A stretch of 64,000 bases of DNA from Euptelea pleiosperma (GCA_035048495.1 CM068552.1:30568154-30632153); one strand, 5' to 3'. Positions 23,301-34,821 are shown, counted from the stretch's first letter. Translations and numbers: made by a program. Notes: generated by a model from the letters alone, not told the origin.

Positions 23301-26300
23301 TGGTTGGCACTAAGGATCAGTGCTCAAACCACTTAGGTGACTAGACTAACCATTTTAGCTTCGAGCTATGCCTTGGGCACTTGTAATTGTTTTTGGGTGG
23401 TATTGTTGGACATAGGTGTATTAGGTCAGCAAGAAGGGTAAATGTTGCTTTCAAAGCTCTTGCTTGATAGTTAAGGTATGTACAGGTTGGTAATCTTGTT
23501 ACTATTTGGGATCAAGAAAAAGGTTTGTCTCTTTGGATGTTACTTTCTTCGAGTTAGTTTCTTATTTTCCAGTGCACCCAACTTCCGTTCCAATGGAACA
23601 TTCTTCTCTTCCTCTACCTGTTCTGTTCTGTCACCTAGTTCTGACATTGATATTATCGCTGGCTCATATAGTGGTGAACTCGATCCATGCACCACGACGG
23701 AGTTGGATTGTGTAATGACCCCCTGGCCAAGGATTAGTCGAAGGTGTATATGAGAAATTGTCCATCGAGCAATCTTTTTTTGTCAATAGCCCCATTCGAG
23801 TCAAGTAATGACACATCTAATTCTTCTTCTGAGTTTATGAATGTCCTTGTTGTTGAGGATCTTAGTCTACCGATTGCCGTTTGTAAAGGCGAACAAGCTT
23901 GCACTCAACATCCCCTATTTAATTTGGTTACATATTAGCCATTGCCTCCGACTTACCGGTCATTTGTATCGTTTGTTTCTGTCCTCTTTAATATATATAT
24001 TTTTTTGATAAGTAAAAGTATTATATAAATAGGGAAAACCCCTCTAGAAACAAAAACAGAAGAGCTGGCTCCTTCAAACATGAGCCTAACAACTCATCCC
24101 ATTTGAATACAAAGGACTTAAAAAAACAACCCCTAAACTCGGGCAATAGAGAGGACTAAAGAGAGAGGAAAGCCTTGACTCTCAAGATCACCTCTGAAAC
24201 AACTTCTTTCCCCTAAAAAATTCAAGAAATTCTTTCCTTCCATTTGGCCTTATAATAACAAATGAGAGAATGCTCCAAAGGTACCGTCTTTTCCCAATAA
24301 GAAAAATCCCCGTCCTTATTCTAAGGCCTCCATTAAAACCGTCCTTAGAATAAAATTAGACATGGCAAGTGGTTGCTCTATTTCTAGGGAAGAAACCAGT
24401 TGGGTTCAAGTGGATAGTTGAGAGATACAAAGCCAAGCTTGTTGCAAATGCTTCACACAAACCTTTTGTATTGACTATCAGGAGACTTTTGCACATGTGG
24501 CAAAGATGACTTCCTTCAGAGTTATCCTTTTTATTGCAGAAAATTACTCATGGTCGTTGTACCAATTCGATTGAAGAATGCATTTCTTCACGAAGACCTT
24601 AAAGAACAGGTCTATATGAAGCCACCGCAGGTTTCAAGCTTCTTGGAAGCGAGGGAAAGGTTTACTTATTGAGGAAGGCCTAATATGACCTAAAAAGTCT
24701 CCTAGAGCATGGTTGAGAGCTTCAGTGGAACTATGAAGAAAGTGGGTATATTCAAAATCAATCTAGTCAAACCTTATTTGTTGAGAGGTCACATAGCAGT
24801 ATCAAAACGCTGATTGTATATGTGAATGATATTGTTATGATTGAAAACAAAAAGAAAGAAATCCAACATCTCAAGAATTACTTGGGCATTTAATTTCAGA
24901 TCAAAGACCTAAGTGCGTTAAAGTACATTTGGGGAGTTGAGGTAGCCCGATCTCAGAATGGAATATTTATTTGTCACTGGAAATATGTGTTATAGTTACC
25001 TCCAGCAAATAGGGAAACTTGGGGCCCGACCAGTGGATATTCTTATTGAATAGAACCATGGCTTGAATGGCATGACGGGGAGCTCTCAAGTGATGCAAGA
25101 CAATTCCAGAGGTTAATGGGGAAGTTGATAGATTTGTCTTCCACCTGTCCGGACATTGCATGTGCCGTGGGTGTGGTTAGTCAGTACATGCATGCCCTAA
25201 GGATCAATTGCATTCATGGTTTAAAATTTCAGAATGTTTCGTATGTTTCGTTTCGTAATGTTTCGGAATGTTTCGGTTTGTTTCGCCGAGACACACCGAG
25301 ACAATCCGATACAATCCAAAAAAATAAAAATAAATAAAAAATAGAATTTAATGATTTTGAATAATATTTCGTAATGTTTCGGAATGTTTCGTAATATTTC
25401 GTAATGTTTCGGAAATGTTTCGGAAATTTCGTTTTTTTAATGTTTTGTGAATGTTTCGTTTCGGAGTTTGTCTCGGTTTTTCACTTGACCGAGACATTCC
25501 TCCGAAACGAAATTTTAAACCTTGATTGCATTGAAGTTGCCTTTAAGATCATTTGTTACCTAAAGCTGGCTCCAAAATAAGGTTTATTATTTATGGGCAT
25601 AGACACTTGAGAATAGAGACATATACAAATGTGGTTGGTTTGATATTTGATTATTGGTTTACCTCAAGTTATTGCACTTTTGTGGGTAGAAACCTTGTAA
25701 ACTAGAGGAGCAAGAAACAGATTGTGGTTGTGAGATCTAGTGCAAATGTGGAATATAGGGCGATGGCATAGCGTGTGTGAAGCTTTGTGCTTGCTGTTGT
25801 TACTGTGGGAACTTGGATTTGATACACCAAGCTTGATGAGCCTTTATTACAATAACAAGGCTGCTATCAACATTGCTCACAACTCGGTACCACATGGTCA
25901 GACTAAGCACATTGAGGCGGATTGCTACTGTATATGGGAGAAACTACACGTTTGTCAGATTTGTGTTCCATTTGTGAAGTGAATTGGCAGATCAATTGGC
26001 AGACATTCTTACTAAGGGTGTTACCAAAGCACGTTTGGTTGAGATTTTATGCAAGTTGGGCTTGATAGATATCTTCGCACCAACTTGAGGGAGATTGTTG
26101 ACATATGTATTTGTTATAGCTTTATGGCTTTTATTTTTGTTTCACCTTTTTATTTCTTTGATTGGACTTTATATGTCTTCATATGTAACTAGGGGTAATC
26201 CTAAAATTTTACCTTTATTAGTGAAATAAAACATTATTATGGGAATCGTCAACACTATTCACGATTCTCCCCTTTCTCCCACTCCATTGTCTTTTCCTCA

Positions 26301-29300
26301 TTCTTTTTCTTCTTCTCTCCTCTTCCTTCTTTCCTTGTACAATTAATTTCCATCTAGATTGCTACGCTATGATAGTTAAGTTTGTCATGCCCCGATCATA
26401 GGGTCCAAGACCCGGCCCGCGATCCATAACCCGACCCATTGTCCATGGTTCAACTAGCAACCATGGGTCTAGGCATGAGAAAAATGAAATTATTTTTCCC
26501 GAAATGACCCAAAAATTTCATTTATGAAGCCCAATAAATTTATTAATTAAAATTGATCATCTGAATGAAAAGGCAAAATTATGCCAAAATCCCTTTTATA
26601 AAAATAAAATCAGAATTGAACATTTGCCCTAAAATCATAGAAGCTAGTCTGACCTATGTTCATTCTAAAAATCATAACTCTCAACTCCAATGTCTAGATC
26701 CGGCGTACCACACTAATTTGGAAACTTGACAGAGTACCATCATGGAAAAATAGTATAAGGTCTCCATTCGGGGTCTAAGGGTGTTAATAATTTGTTCAAA
26801 AATAAAGTTAGGGTTCTGGATTTTCAGAAACAGTAACCTATTACCTCGCAAAAAATTAATGAGAATTCTATTCTTAGCCAACCAGAACCTACCATATATT
26901 TCTGGAAATTAGACTCAATGAGGTTCATCAGAAAAATACTTAGGGCTATAGAAAAGTTGATTCAAGTTACAGAAAACGGGGTTAAACTCATGTTACAGTT
27001 TCTACAGTGTAGAAACCAGAATTGACCTATTGTCAGTTCAAACTTCGCCAAAAATCCAATTTTTATTATGATAACACCTACCATACCAATCTGAAAACTA
27101 GATAGAAAAACACACACTAGGGTTTAGGGCTACAGAAAAATTGATTCAAGTTACTTATCAAAAAAAAAAAAAATTTGATTCAAGTTACAGAAAACGGGGT
27201 TAAACTCATGTTACAGTTTCTACAATGTAGAAACCAGAATTGACCTATTGTCAGTTAAAACTTCGCCAAAAATCCAATTTTTATTATGATAACACCTACC
27301 ATACCAATCTGAAAACTCGATAGAAAAACACACACTAGGGTATTTTCCTTGTGTTTCTCCCATAAGAAAATATTTGAGAAAAACAGGTCTGAACTTACAC
27401 TTTGGACAGTCTGCAGACAAATCCCTGTCAAGACAGTCTGGAGTATAAGGTCATAAAAAATCACCCAGACCTCCAATCAAGATGAATCCAGTTGGGTTTG
27501 AAAGGTAATCTAAAATCCTACACTATTCATGTTCTGTAAAACTCAAAACAAAGGGATGAGCCTGGTTTTTAATCCTCAAAAGAGAAAACCTTGTGAAAAT
27601 AGAGTTCAGGAACTTGAAAAACTGCGAAGATTGGTCCGATAAAAATACCAAACGGGGTACAATTCCCATGAAATTTTATAGAGAGTTGGATACATGAAAT
27701 AGGGAAAGTTTGGTATTGGTCTCGTCCATTTTTATTAAGTATAGTAAGTTATAGCAGTTTTACCTTGATAGGATAGGAAAATCCAAAAATAAACACATGC
27801 ATAACATCCAATCTCACTTTTAATCATTCATAATCAAAGCTAGCCAACTAACATCTCAAGATCCTTTATAAGTCAAATGCATCATAAATCTCCACAAAGT
27901 GTTTGAATACATGTCTCTCAAAAGAACAAAACCTAACAAGGGAAATAAACTAAGTGAAGCTCCACCGATCAACCTCACGAACTACTCGCGAGTCCCATTT
28001 AGCCAAGTCTGAAACATTGGTAGGGGGTGATCTGGGAAGCTCAATAGGTACTTCACCCACCCATATAGTTATGGGGATGCAGTTGTAAATCATGAATTTC
28101 AAAAATAAAAAAAGTTTGAAAGACTAACTTTTCCAAAATGAAAACATAAGGTAAGCATTAAAACCACAACCGATAATCCAACCCGGTGAATTGGAAACTC
28201 TCATAATATAAAAATTTAACTTGATGCATGTACGAAACGCCACGGGACCTCATAGATATGTTTAGGGCTCCCACCCACGAATCGTAATCCACCATTAACA
28301 AGGGTTAGGTATCTTAGGGGCTCTCACCCACGGATCATAATCCACCTTTGGAAAGGGTTAGGTAGCCTTCAGGGCTCTCACACATGGATTATAATCAGCC
28401 ATTAACAAGATCATAACCCGCCATTAACAATGGATTGGTATCTTTAGGGGTTCTCACCCACGGATCGAAATCCGCCATTAACTCCATCACATAGCCAAAG
28501 TTCCAACAAAACCATGATACATATAAAGCATGATTTTTTCTTCAAAGCGAGTAAGTAAACAACATGGAACAATTTTCAAGATATATGCTAGCATGGAAGT
28601 CAAAAACTCTAAAAACGACCTAGAGTATATTATCCTGTGATATTCATAAATCATGTATTTTTAAAACATAAAACAAGCTGTCGTAATCTTGGATCGTAAC
28701 CAAGATAAGAGATTAGGGTTAGAGATGGAAGAGAGGAGATGAGAAGAGAATTGGGGGAAGAGGAGAAATCGTGCAGAGCTTAGAATAGCCTATACGATTT
28801 CACCCAATATGTATATTAAGTGAAGTTTTACAATATTACAAGGGCCCCCTGTAGAATATAAGATATTACAAGTAGGTCCCTGACAACACTCCCCCTCAAG
28901 CTAGTGCGAAGATATCTATCATGCCCAGCTTGGATAACAGGTGCTCTAAGATCCCTTTAGTAACACCTTTAGTTAACATATCTGCAACTTGATCAGCAGT
29001 ATGGACATACGGTGTGCAAATAAGTCCCTGACCAAGCTTCTCTTTGATGAAGTGACGGTCTACCTCAATGTGCTTTGTCCTGTCGTGTTGAACTGGATTA
29101 TGAGCAATGTTGATGGCTGCTTTATTGTCACAATACAGTTGCATAGACCCTTTGACAGGATATCCGATCTTACTGAGCATAGTCTTCAACCATAGAAGCT
29201 TACATACACCATGAGCCATAGAACAGTACTCTGCTTTGGCACTGGAGCGGGCGACAACTGGTTGCTTCTTGCTGCGCCAAGACACCAGATTACCTCCCAC

Positions 29301-32300
29301 ATACGTGCAGTACCCTGATGTGGAACGGCTGTCAGTGACTGAACCTGCCCAGTCAGCGTCTGTATAAGCTTCAACTCGCAGGTGTTCATTCTTACTAAAC
29401 AGGAGACTCTTCCCTGGAGCCCCATTAAGATAGCGTAACACTCGGTGTGCTGCCTCAAGATGTGGAGAGCGAGGGGCATGCATGAACTGACTGATGACAC
29501 TGACTGCGTATGCAATATCTGGTCGTGTCAGCGAAAGGTAGATGAGACGCCCAACAAGTCTCTGGAACTGGCCTGTATCAGCAATGGGATCCCCATCAAC
29601 AGGATTCAGCCGATGTTGCTGCTCTATAGGCGTATCGGCTGGTTTAGCTCCCAAGTTTCTTGACTCTCGAAGGAGATCAAGTACATACTTTCTCTGTGAG
29701 ATGAACACACCCTGCTTTGACCTAGCAACCTCAATGCCCAGAAAGTATCTCAAGGTTCCCAGATCCTTGATTGTGGCTAGGGAGGCCCTTTCCCTACCCA
29801 ACAATTTCTATAGAGAGGGGAGGGTGCTGCACCTACTTTTAGCAAGTGTGTAAGGGTTTCTAAGAGGGCTAAGGGTGCTAGGGTGGAGTGGGGTCCACTC
29901 CTCCCATGCTCCAACATTTTTGCTTGTGTGGAGAGAATCTCTCTCTCTTTCTCTCTCTCCCCTGTATTAGCACGTGTCTAGAAGATTTTACATGAGAAAA
30001 GTCTTAGGTGTTGCTATTTTGTTTACAATATACAACCATATGAAATTAAATAGTTGCTAAATTTAGTTTCAATAACACCCTTGTGTATATATTCTAGAAT
30101 AAAACACCAAATATATATTATTTTCACAAAAAATACTCCCTCCCAAAAAGCCTTCAACGTTTTAGCATATGGGGTCCACTATCTTAGTCACCCCACATTC
30201 TAGAATCTATCAAAATTAATTCCATAATCCTCCCATACATGTTGCCAATGATTTTGTCATAATATAAAGCAATTAATTTAGTTAATTATTATGCAATCTC
30301 ATCTATATATCATATATATTACTAGGACAATAGTTAAAGGTATATCATCCATGTTACAGATATGTTATGGTTTACACAAGTCCTTAATGGGCCTTAATTC
30401 CAAGCCCACTTAAGGTCCACTTTAATATAAAATAATTCTACACATGCAGAACATTGATGAATTAAATGTACAAAACCAAACACATGTATTATCAAATCAT
30501 ATAATGAAATAAATGCACACACACACATGGGGCCTACCCGCATGTCTGAAAAAACTAAAATACCCCTAGGTGGTAAAATTACCAAACTACTCTTTTCCCT
30601 AGGGTTTATGTGCATTATTCCATTATATAGGCACTAGGTTCTCATGCTAGAGTTTTAGTGTTCTCAGTCATGTAAAATTACTAAACTATTCACGATAAAG
30701 CAAATTTATAACAACGCCCTTATGGTCAAAATTACTGAAATACCCCTACAGAATGAATTTACCAACATGCCTTTGAAATTTCCTCCCGTGTTAATTGTTA
30801 ATGACTTATGAAATTACCATAGTGCCCCTACCATTTATTATTTTATGCGTATGGAAGTGAATACTAAAGTATCCCTATGTTGTATAATCACGAAAATGCC
30901 CTTGAAGGTCAAATTATTATATTACCCCTATACGTAAAATTATCATTAGACAAGTAATCAAGCAAGTGAAAAATTCATGAATAAATGGTTGGCCAAAAAA
31001 GGTTTTAACCTAACTCTGAAAAATCTGGCCCATAACCCTGATGGGCTTCAAACTGGAGATCATTATGGGCCTACACTAAGGTCCACACCAATCTGGGTGG
31101 GAGAGGATGATTTGAGTGATCGTTAGTATAATTGTGATTTGTGACCTTATGATTTGTCAGTTCAGGATGTGAGTGTTTCCCGGGGAATTGGGCCTTTTAC
31201 TTTGAGGACTTATATTTTGTTGAGTTTGTGACTTCCTTGACTTGTCTTTTGTAGACATACATATTAACTATTTGAGTGTTTTTAGTTCTAAATCTAATTG
31301 ATTACTTGATTTTGATTATTATTATAATCATCAAAATTTTTATTATTAAGTAGTACGTAACTAGAATTAGTGTTGTTATTTATGCATCTATGCGGTTTGT
31401 GGTTATTTATGCAAATTGAATGATTTAATGAAGGATACAAAATAAAACGATATGGTGTTATTGTGATCATGAAGGAAAACTCATTTTTTCAGTCTTTTCT
31501 TTTTCTTTTATCTTCTACTTTTTTTTTTCAAATTAAGTTGAATTGTCTAGGCAATACTGCGCTTTGACCACATTTTTTTCATATCATCACTCATGTAACC
31601 AACCACAAAAAATACCACAGACAAAGTTCCTTCTCTTAGGGGCTCTCCCCTATCACTCGAAATTCATTGGGAGGGAAGGAAGCCTTTCTCGACGTACTAT
31701 TTTGCCTATTGACCCGGTTCTGTGTATAAAAAAAAGGGGCAGGCCTGCACGCACTTTCAGGCGGTGGCCTCTTTCATTACTCATTAGGGAAGAAGGGGCC
31801 TAAGGCCTTGAGCACGGCAGAAAAACCCATTGCCTAATGCCTTTGACTCCATTTATTCATACCAATTTCCAGAAAAATCTTTACCTGGAACTCAAGCAAG
31901 TACTTGTTTAATACAAAGTCTTTGTACGAGGTTAGAAAAATCGCAGCGTTCATACTGATTAAAAAAATGGCAGAGTTCATCGTTGACTTGCCTACTTTTG
32001 TAAACTTTCCAAGTTTATGATGTTCTTTGTGAGTTAGGGTTATTAGTAGCAAGCAAAAGTGAGAACTTCGATTTTCATTGGTCTATAACCAGACAAAAAT
32101 TTGACTAGAAGATTTTGTCCTAGCAAGAGAGCTCAATTCCCCTCCCCTCATTAGGTCTTTGATATCAATATGATCAGAGAAGACTTACTTTGTTTTCCTC
32201 GATCATCTCAGTAACCTCCAAAGATTCTGCTAGGATGGGGTTGACAAGGGAATCACTTTGCAAGTCAAAATTTCCATCTGAAATCAGGTTTTTGTTAAGA

Positions 32301-34821
32301 TGGAATGCAGGGAATCACTTTGCAAGTCAAAATTTCCTTATGAAATCAGGTTTTTATTAAGATGGAGTGCCTTATCCTTTGTCTCACATCATTTGGAATG
32401 GCAGTCCAAATTCTCCAACGTATGTGACTTTTGAAGTGAAGAAACTACTTCACAATGGATACCCACTCATCCGAGGAGCATGGATTTTTTATTTTTTGCT
32501 GTTACTGCAGTCTCTTATAGTGAAGGACAAAAAGCCAGGAGGAAAGCATAACAACCACTTACTGCTGCTTTTCAGTTAGTCTCTGTCAGATAATTGTATA
32601 TTATTCTGCTCTATAAAATTTAGATTTAGAGCGGAAGTTCATTCCCTATCTTCAACATCTGCAGATTTCCCACCCCTTGGGGCACCTTCCGGTCATGAGA
32701 TGCTCAATTATTTGCCACGAGATGATGATCGTGGTGGGCCCCGGGCTATAAAAGACACAAAAAGTATTGGATCTGCATATGACCGCTATCTCCAGAATTC
32801 GGTAACCTGTTCGACCTTATGCCATGCTTATGGTGCTCAGGGAGACATCTACTCATATGCTAAAATGTTCATTTTTGCTTTTGCAGCAACTCTCTTCTTT
32901 TAGTTCTGGAGAAGCGAGTAACTTTGGTGGTGGATCCAGGTTAGGAAGGGGTGTTGGTGGAGGAATGCCTGGTATTGGGGAACCTCCTATGATGGGTGGT
33001 CCTGGGGCTCTTGGCCCAGATCTAGCACCAAATAGTCGAGGCATGGGTTTTGGAAGCCAGCTCCCAGTGGACCCAATGGCCAGGACAGGCCGTGAAATGC
33101 CTCCTCTCCCGCCGGATGCTTCAAACACTCTATTTGTTGAGGGACTTCCCCCTGATAGCACACGGAGGGAAGTAGCTCGTATCCTTTGAAATAATATGAT
33201 GCTGCCAACTGATTTAACAAGTGTTTCTTTATTCCCTTCTAGTCTTTCTACTTTTATAGTTTTGAGTCTCGATGTGATTTGGATTTATTTCTCCTTTACC
33301 ACATTACAAGATATATTTCGTCCTTTCTTGGGGTTCAAAGAAGTAAGACTTGTGAGCAAAGAATCTAAACATGTATGCTCTCATTTGAGATAACCCATTT
33401 GTTTCCCACAAGGTTTTGCAAGTTTGGGGTGATTGTATTGCCATGTTCTAATTTACCCTGTTAATAAAGCCTCTGTTTAACTATGCGCAGCGTGGTGGAG
33501 ATCCTCTCGTTCTCTGTTTTGTTGATTTCATGAATCCAGCCTGTGCTGCAACTGCTTTGAGTGCCTTGCAAGGTAACTTATTCTTCCCCTTATACAGATA
33601 TTTTGAACAAGGCTGGATGATTTTACCCATGCGTAGGTGAGTATTGTTGTTTCTAATCATCTGGTAGTTCACATGTTACAGCTCTCACTGCAACTGACTC
33701 ATGCATTATTCTGTAGGCCTTGTCTTTGGTTGGGGGTGGGGTCCCAAAAGAATGCTTGAATGGAGTTTGTGATAATATGAAGCAGTCTATGTAACAAAAA
33801 CCATACTTTTAGGTTTTTTGCCATGTTGACACGTATTCACATGGATATGTGTGTTGACACGTCCTAACACATATCCTGATACGTGCTGTAGTGTCACTTT
33901 TATTTTAATGATTTTTTTTAATAAAAAAATGATTTCTTAAGGAGGTCTGGTGTATTCTATCCTCTATTAACTATTTTGTTAAGTGGCTAAATACAAATAT
34001 AGTTGTTTGATAGGCTTCTCTTTTATATTTTGACATATTAATTAAGTTATTAGATAGCTCTGTGGTCTATGATAATGCTTTCTTTTACTTCTCATGTCTT
34101 TCCTTATTTTTATTTTGAAGAACCCATTGATTTAAAAATAGCTAAATTATTAAAACTTCTAACCCTATCAAATATGGACCGAAATTTAACGGTGAAAATA
34201 GATGGTCCAAAAATTTTCCAACTTGCAATCCACTTTTCACAAGGCTACAAATGTTGGAATGGGCTGATTTTTTGTGAGGTTGATATCCATGTTGAGAAGA
34301 ATACCATCTCCATAAATTAGCCCTGAACTCATCTGCATGTGGGCCCCACGTCCATTAGTCATTATATTAGTAAAGAATAGCATGAGTCAATGTATCCCAG
34401 CCCATTATATAATAATATATATGCATGCATATATTTACAATTTTGTTTAGTGCTTCTCGAAGAACTGTTAAGACACCTTGCATCTGTGTTGGACGGGGGG
34501 ACACTGACACACGTCTCTGTGATTGTTGTGTAGGAACCAGTCAATTATTGACCTAGGAGATCTCTTATTTTGATCATTCAAAATGGGGTATTCACCTCCA
34601 TCTATATGATCCACACGTGTGGCTATTATAGACCAAATTTGTCTACCAATTAGGGGCCTTAAATTTCCTTTGGAGCTATCAGGAGATTTTTAATTTGTAA
34701 TGGGATGTCTTCTACAGGTTATAAGATGGATGAGCATGAACCTGATTCTCATATCTTGAGGCTGCAATTTGCTCGGTACCCTGGTCCAAGGTCTGGCTCA
34801 GGATCTCGTGGCAAGCGGTAA
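17340..34821 (+). CDS. NSR: nuclear-speckle-type RNA-binding protein with one C-terminal RRM (NSR / RBP1 family), split by a 15.2 kb intron
   Basis: Six coding exons join in phase into 251 aa: 17340-17418, 32665-32801, 32887-33178, 33311-33372, 33491-33572 and 34718-34821. All introns begin GT and end AG. Residues 1-26 (MADGFWNRQQ..., ending K-R-P-R-S-D-Y) come from exon 1. Exon 2 supplies the family-typical G-S-A-Y-D-R-Y-L block (about residues 63-70). Exon 3 gives a Gly/Pro/Met-rich linker. The RRM runs from about residue 152 to 237, with RNP2 L-F-V-E-G-L (154-159) and an RNP1-like L-V-L-C-F-V-D-F (196-203). The tail is basic (S-G-S-R-G-K-R). Arabidopsis NSRa/NSRb and Medicago RBP1 are nuclear speckle proteins that bind mRNAs and long non-coding RNAs and influence alternative splicing; that role here is by homology. 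A CAG|gtgagc donor 12 bases after the stop suggests a 3' UTR intron. Confidence 0.88.
19996..21117 (-). mobile_element. L1-type LINE, 5'-truncated, antisense in the intron
   Basis: On the minus strand it ends in ...ACTTATCAAAAAAAA (a T-run at 19996-20004 on the plus strand), a poly-A tail. Two open pieces match the C-terminal zinc-binding region that follows plant LINE reverse transcriptase. At 20793-21119 there is 'W-G-S-L-P-V-N' and 'K-V-R-F-W-E-D-L-W'; at 20217-20522 there is 'C-V-L-C-K-E-G-E-S-V-D-N-V-L-I-H-C', a C-x2-C...H-C pattern, followed by the W-x-x-F-F-G segment. Stops and frame changes lie between them. The reverse transcriptase and endonuclease are missing, the usual 5' truncation. 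Confidence 0.85.
23999..24370 (-). mobile_element. L1 LINE 3' fragment inserted in the Copia pseudogene
   Basis: The plus strand shows a T-run (24000-24006) then 'gataagtaaaagtattata', i.e. a minus-strand 3' end ...TTACTTATC plus poly-A. The following 'caactcatcccat-tgaatacaaa' text matches the LINE at 19996-21117, so both come from one family. Only about 370 bp remain. Confidence 0.75.
25215..25524. mobile_element. hAT-type MITE with perfect 8 bp target duplication, inside the Copia pseudogene
   Basis: Ends are CATGGTTTAAAATTTC on the left and, complemented, CAAGGTTTAAAATTTC on the right (15 of 16). ATTGCATT at 25207-25214 is repeated exactly at 25525-25532. The 310 bp body is built from repeats of 'taatgtttcgg' and its complement. 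It splits the Copia reverse transcriptase and is younger than that insertion. Confidence 0.92.
26096..26382 (+). repeat. Copia 3' LTR (right end approximate)
   Basis: Starts TGTTGACATATG directly after the purine tract of the Copia pseudogene. The right border is set only by the next LTR-like start at 26383. The upstream partner LTR was not found. Confidence 0.5.
26941..27340. repeat. recent tandem duplication (about 184 bp unit, two copies)
   Basis: Copy 1 at 26941-27124 and copy 2 at 27125-27340 run in the same direction and differ at only about half a dozen bases, apart from a 34 bp insertion in copy 2. Both end in 'cacacactaggg'. Confidence 0.92.
27155..27174 (+). mobile_element. minimal LINE-tail insertion (5 nt plus poly-A) with 14 bp target duplication
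   Basis: The insert reads TTATC followed by 14 A and a T. TTGATTCAAGTTAC stands at 27141-27154 and again at 27175-27188, while the sister copy (near 26957) has it once. TTATC is the last five bases of the window's LINE 3' ends (...ACTTATC-An). This looks like a retroposition event that stopped almost at once. Confidence 0.75.
28265..28490. repeat. tandem array, about 60 bp unit, four copies
   Basis: Units contain 'ggctctcacccacggatc-taatccaccattaacaaggg-ttaggtatctta' with drift, starting near 28268, 28318, 28376 and 28448. Non-coding. Confidence 0.75.
28679..28888 (-). repeat. Copia 3' LTR, antisense (left end approximate)
   Basis: On the minus strand, after the pol stop, 'ttgagggggag' is followed by TGTTGTCAGGGACC, the polypurine tract and LTR start. 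A CA end that agrees as an inverted repeat (TGTCGTAA complemented) is at 28679, giving about 210 bp. Confidence 0.6.
28896..29804 (-). CDS. Copia pol C-terminal part (end of reverse transcriptase plus RNase H), 5'-truncated element
   Basis: A 302 aa open frame. It starts within the reverse transcriptase thumb (L-G-T-L-R-Y-F-L-G-I-E-V, residues about 15-26), continues through the connection segment (R-P-D-I-A-Y-A-V-S) and holds a complete-looking RNase H: Y-T-D-A-D-W, then S-S-A-K-A-E-Y, C-D-N-K-A-A, and K-H-I-E-V-D-R-H-F. The usual acidic residues are present. The frame breaks off near 29815 where unrelated sequence starts, so gag, integrase and the reverse transcriptase core are gone. It lies antisense in the intron and is better preserved than the sense Copia at 23480. 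It is a mobile-element remnant, not a host gene. Confidence 0.88.
   Translation of the reverse strand: MLGRERASLATIKDLGTLRYFLGIEVARSKQGVFISQRKYVLDLLRESRNLGAKPADTPIEQQHRLNPVDGDPIADTGQFQRLVGRLIYLSLTRPDIAYAVSVISQFMHAPRSPHLEAAHRVLRYLNGAPGKSLLFSKNEHLRVEAYTDADWAGSVTDSRSTSGYCTYVGGNLVSWRSKKQPVVARSSAKAEYCSMAHGVCKLLWLKTMLSKIGYPVKGSMQLYCDNKAAINIAHNPVQHDRTKHIEVDRHFIKEKLGQGLICTPYVHTADQVADMLTKGVTKGILEHLLSKLGMIDIFALA
29816..32246. other. gene-free right part of intron 1
   Basis: AT-rich; a CT-rich stretch at 29935-29970. A 200 bp GC-richer piece (about 31630-31830) has an organelle-DNA look but could not be placed. No gene or clear element is seen. Confidence 0.4.
32247..32372. repeat. tandem duplication, 62 bp unit, two copies
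   Basis: 'gggaatcactttgcaagtc' and the following 'gaaatcaggttttt-ttaagatgga' occur at about 32248 and again 62 bp on. They sit 300 bp upstream of the exon 2 acceptor. Confidence 0.85.

Larger units (their letters stand above)
23480..26095 (+). pseudogene. decayed Copia pol (integrase tail, reverse transcriptase, RNase H), interrupted by two insertions
   Basis: The integrase tail is recognisable at about 23505-23560 (S-L-D-V-T-F-F-E). After the LINE fragment, reverse transcriptase resumes near 24390: E-R-Y-K-A-K-L-V-A, then D-Y-Q-E-T-F-A-H-V-A-K-M and Y-S-W-S-L-Y-Q-F-D. RNase H remains (Y-N-N-K-A-A-I-N-I-A-H-N near 25835 and K-H-I-E near 25910) run to the end of the frame before 26095. Stops and frameshifts are frequent. 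It ends 'cttgagggagat|TGTTGACATATG', the polypurine tract and LTR start. A LINE fragment and a hAT MITE are nested in it. The element lies in the sense direction of the host intron and cannot make protein. Confidence 0.82.
26383..28678. repeat. Ty3-like LTR or related non-coding repeat block (tentative)
   Basis: Starts TGTCATGCCCCGATCATAGGG, closely similar in style to the LTR start at 11930 (TGCCATGCCCCGG). It contains no gene, but has a 184 bp tandem duplication (26941-27340) and a roughly 60 bp tandem array (28265-28490). No matching GGGGCATGACA-type right end was found, so the call is weak. Confidence 0.35.
17419..32664 (+). other. giant first intron (15,246 bp) of the RNA-binding protein gene
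   Basis: Donor TACG|GTAAAG at 17418/17419; acceptor ATCTGCAG|ATTTCC at 32664/32665. Splicing completes an Asp codon (G plus AT). It contains, in order: unassigned sequence to 19995; an antisense LINE; a sense Copia pseudogene; an LTR-like block with tandem repeats; an antisense Copia 3' part; then about 2.4 kb without recognisable elements. The stretches 18400-19995 and 21120-23480 hold only fragments such as a lone transposon end 'caggccctgtttggg' at 18688 and an 'acgtggttc' LTR-like motif at 22569. Confidence 0.85.

Noticed and set aside
31630..31830. Possible organelle DNA insertion (GC-richer, no repeat character)
   Set aside because: The text resembles plant mitochondrial intergenic DNA in style, but I cannot match it to a known gene or region. 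A search against organelle genomes would decide.
32987..33220. Antisense frames over exon 3 of the RNA-binding protein gene
   Set aside because: They are shadows of a GC-rich coding exon; the sense frame joins in phase with its neighbours and matches the family.
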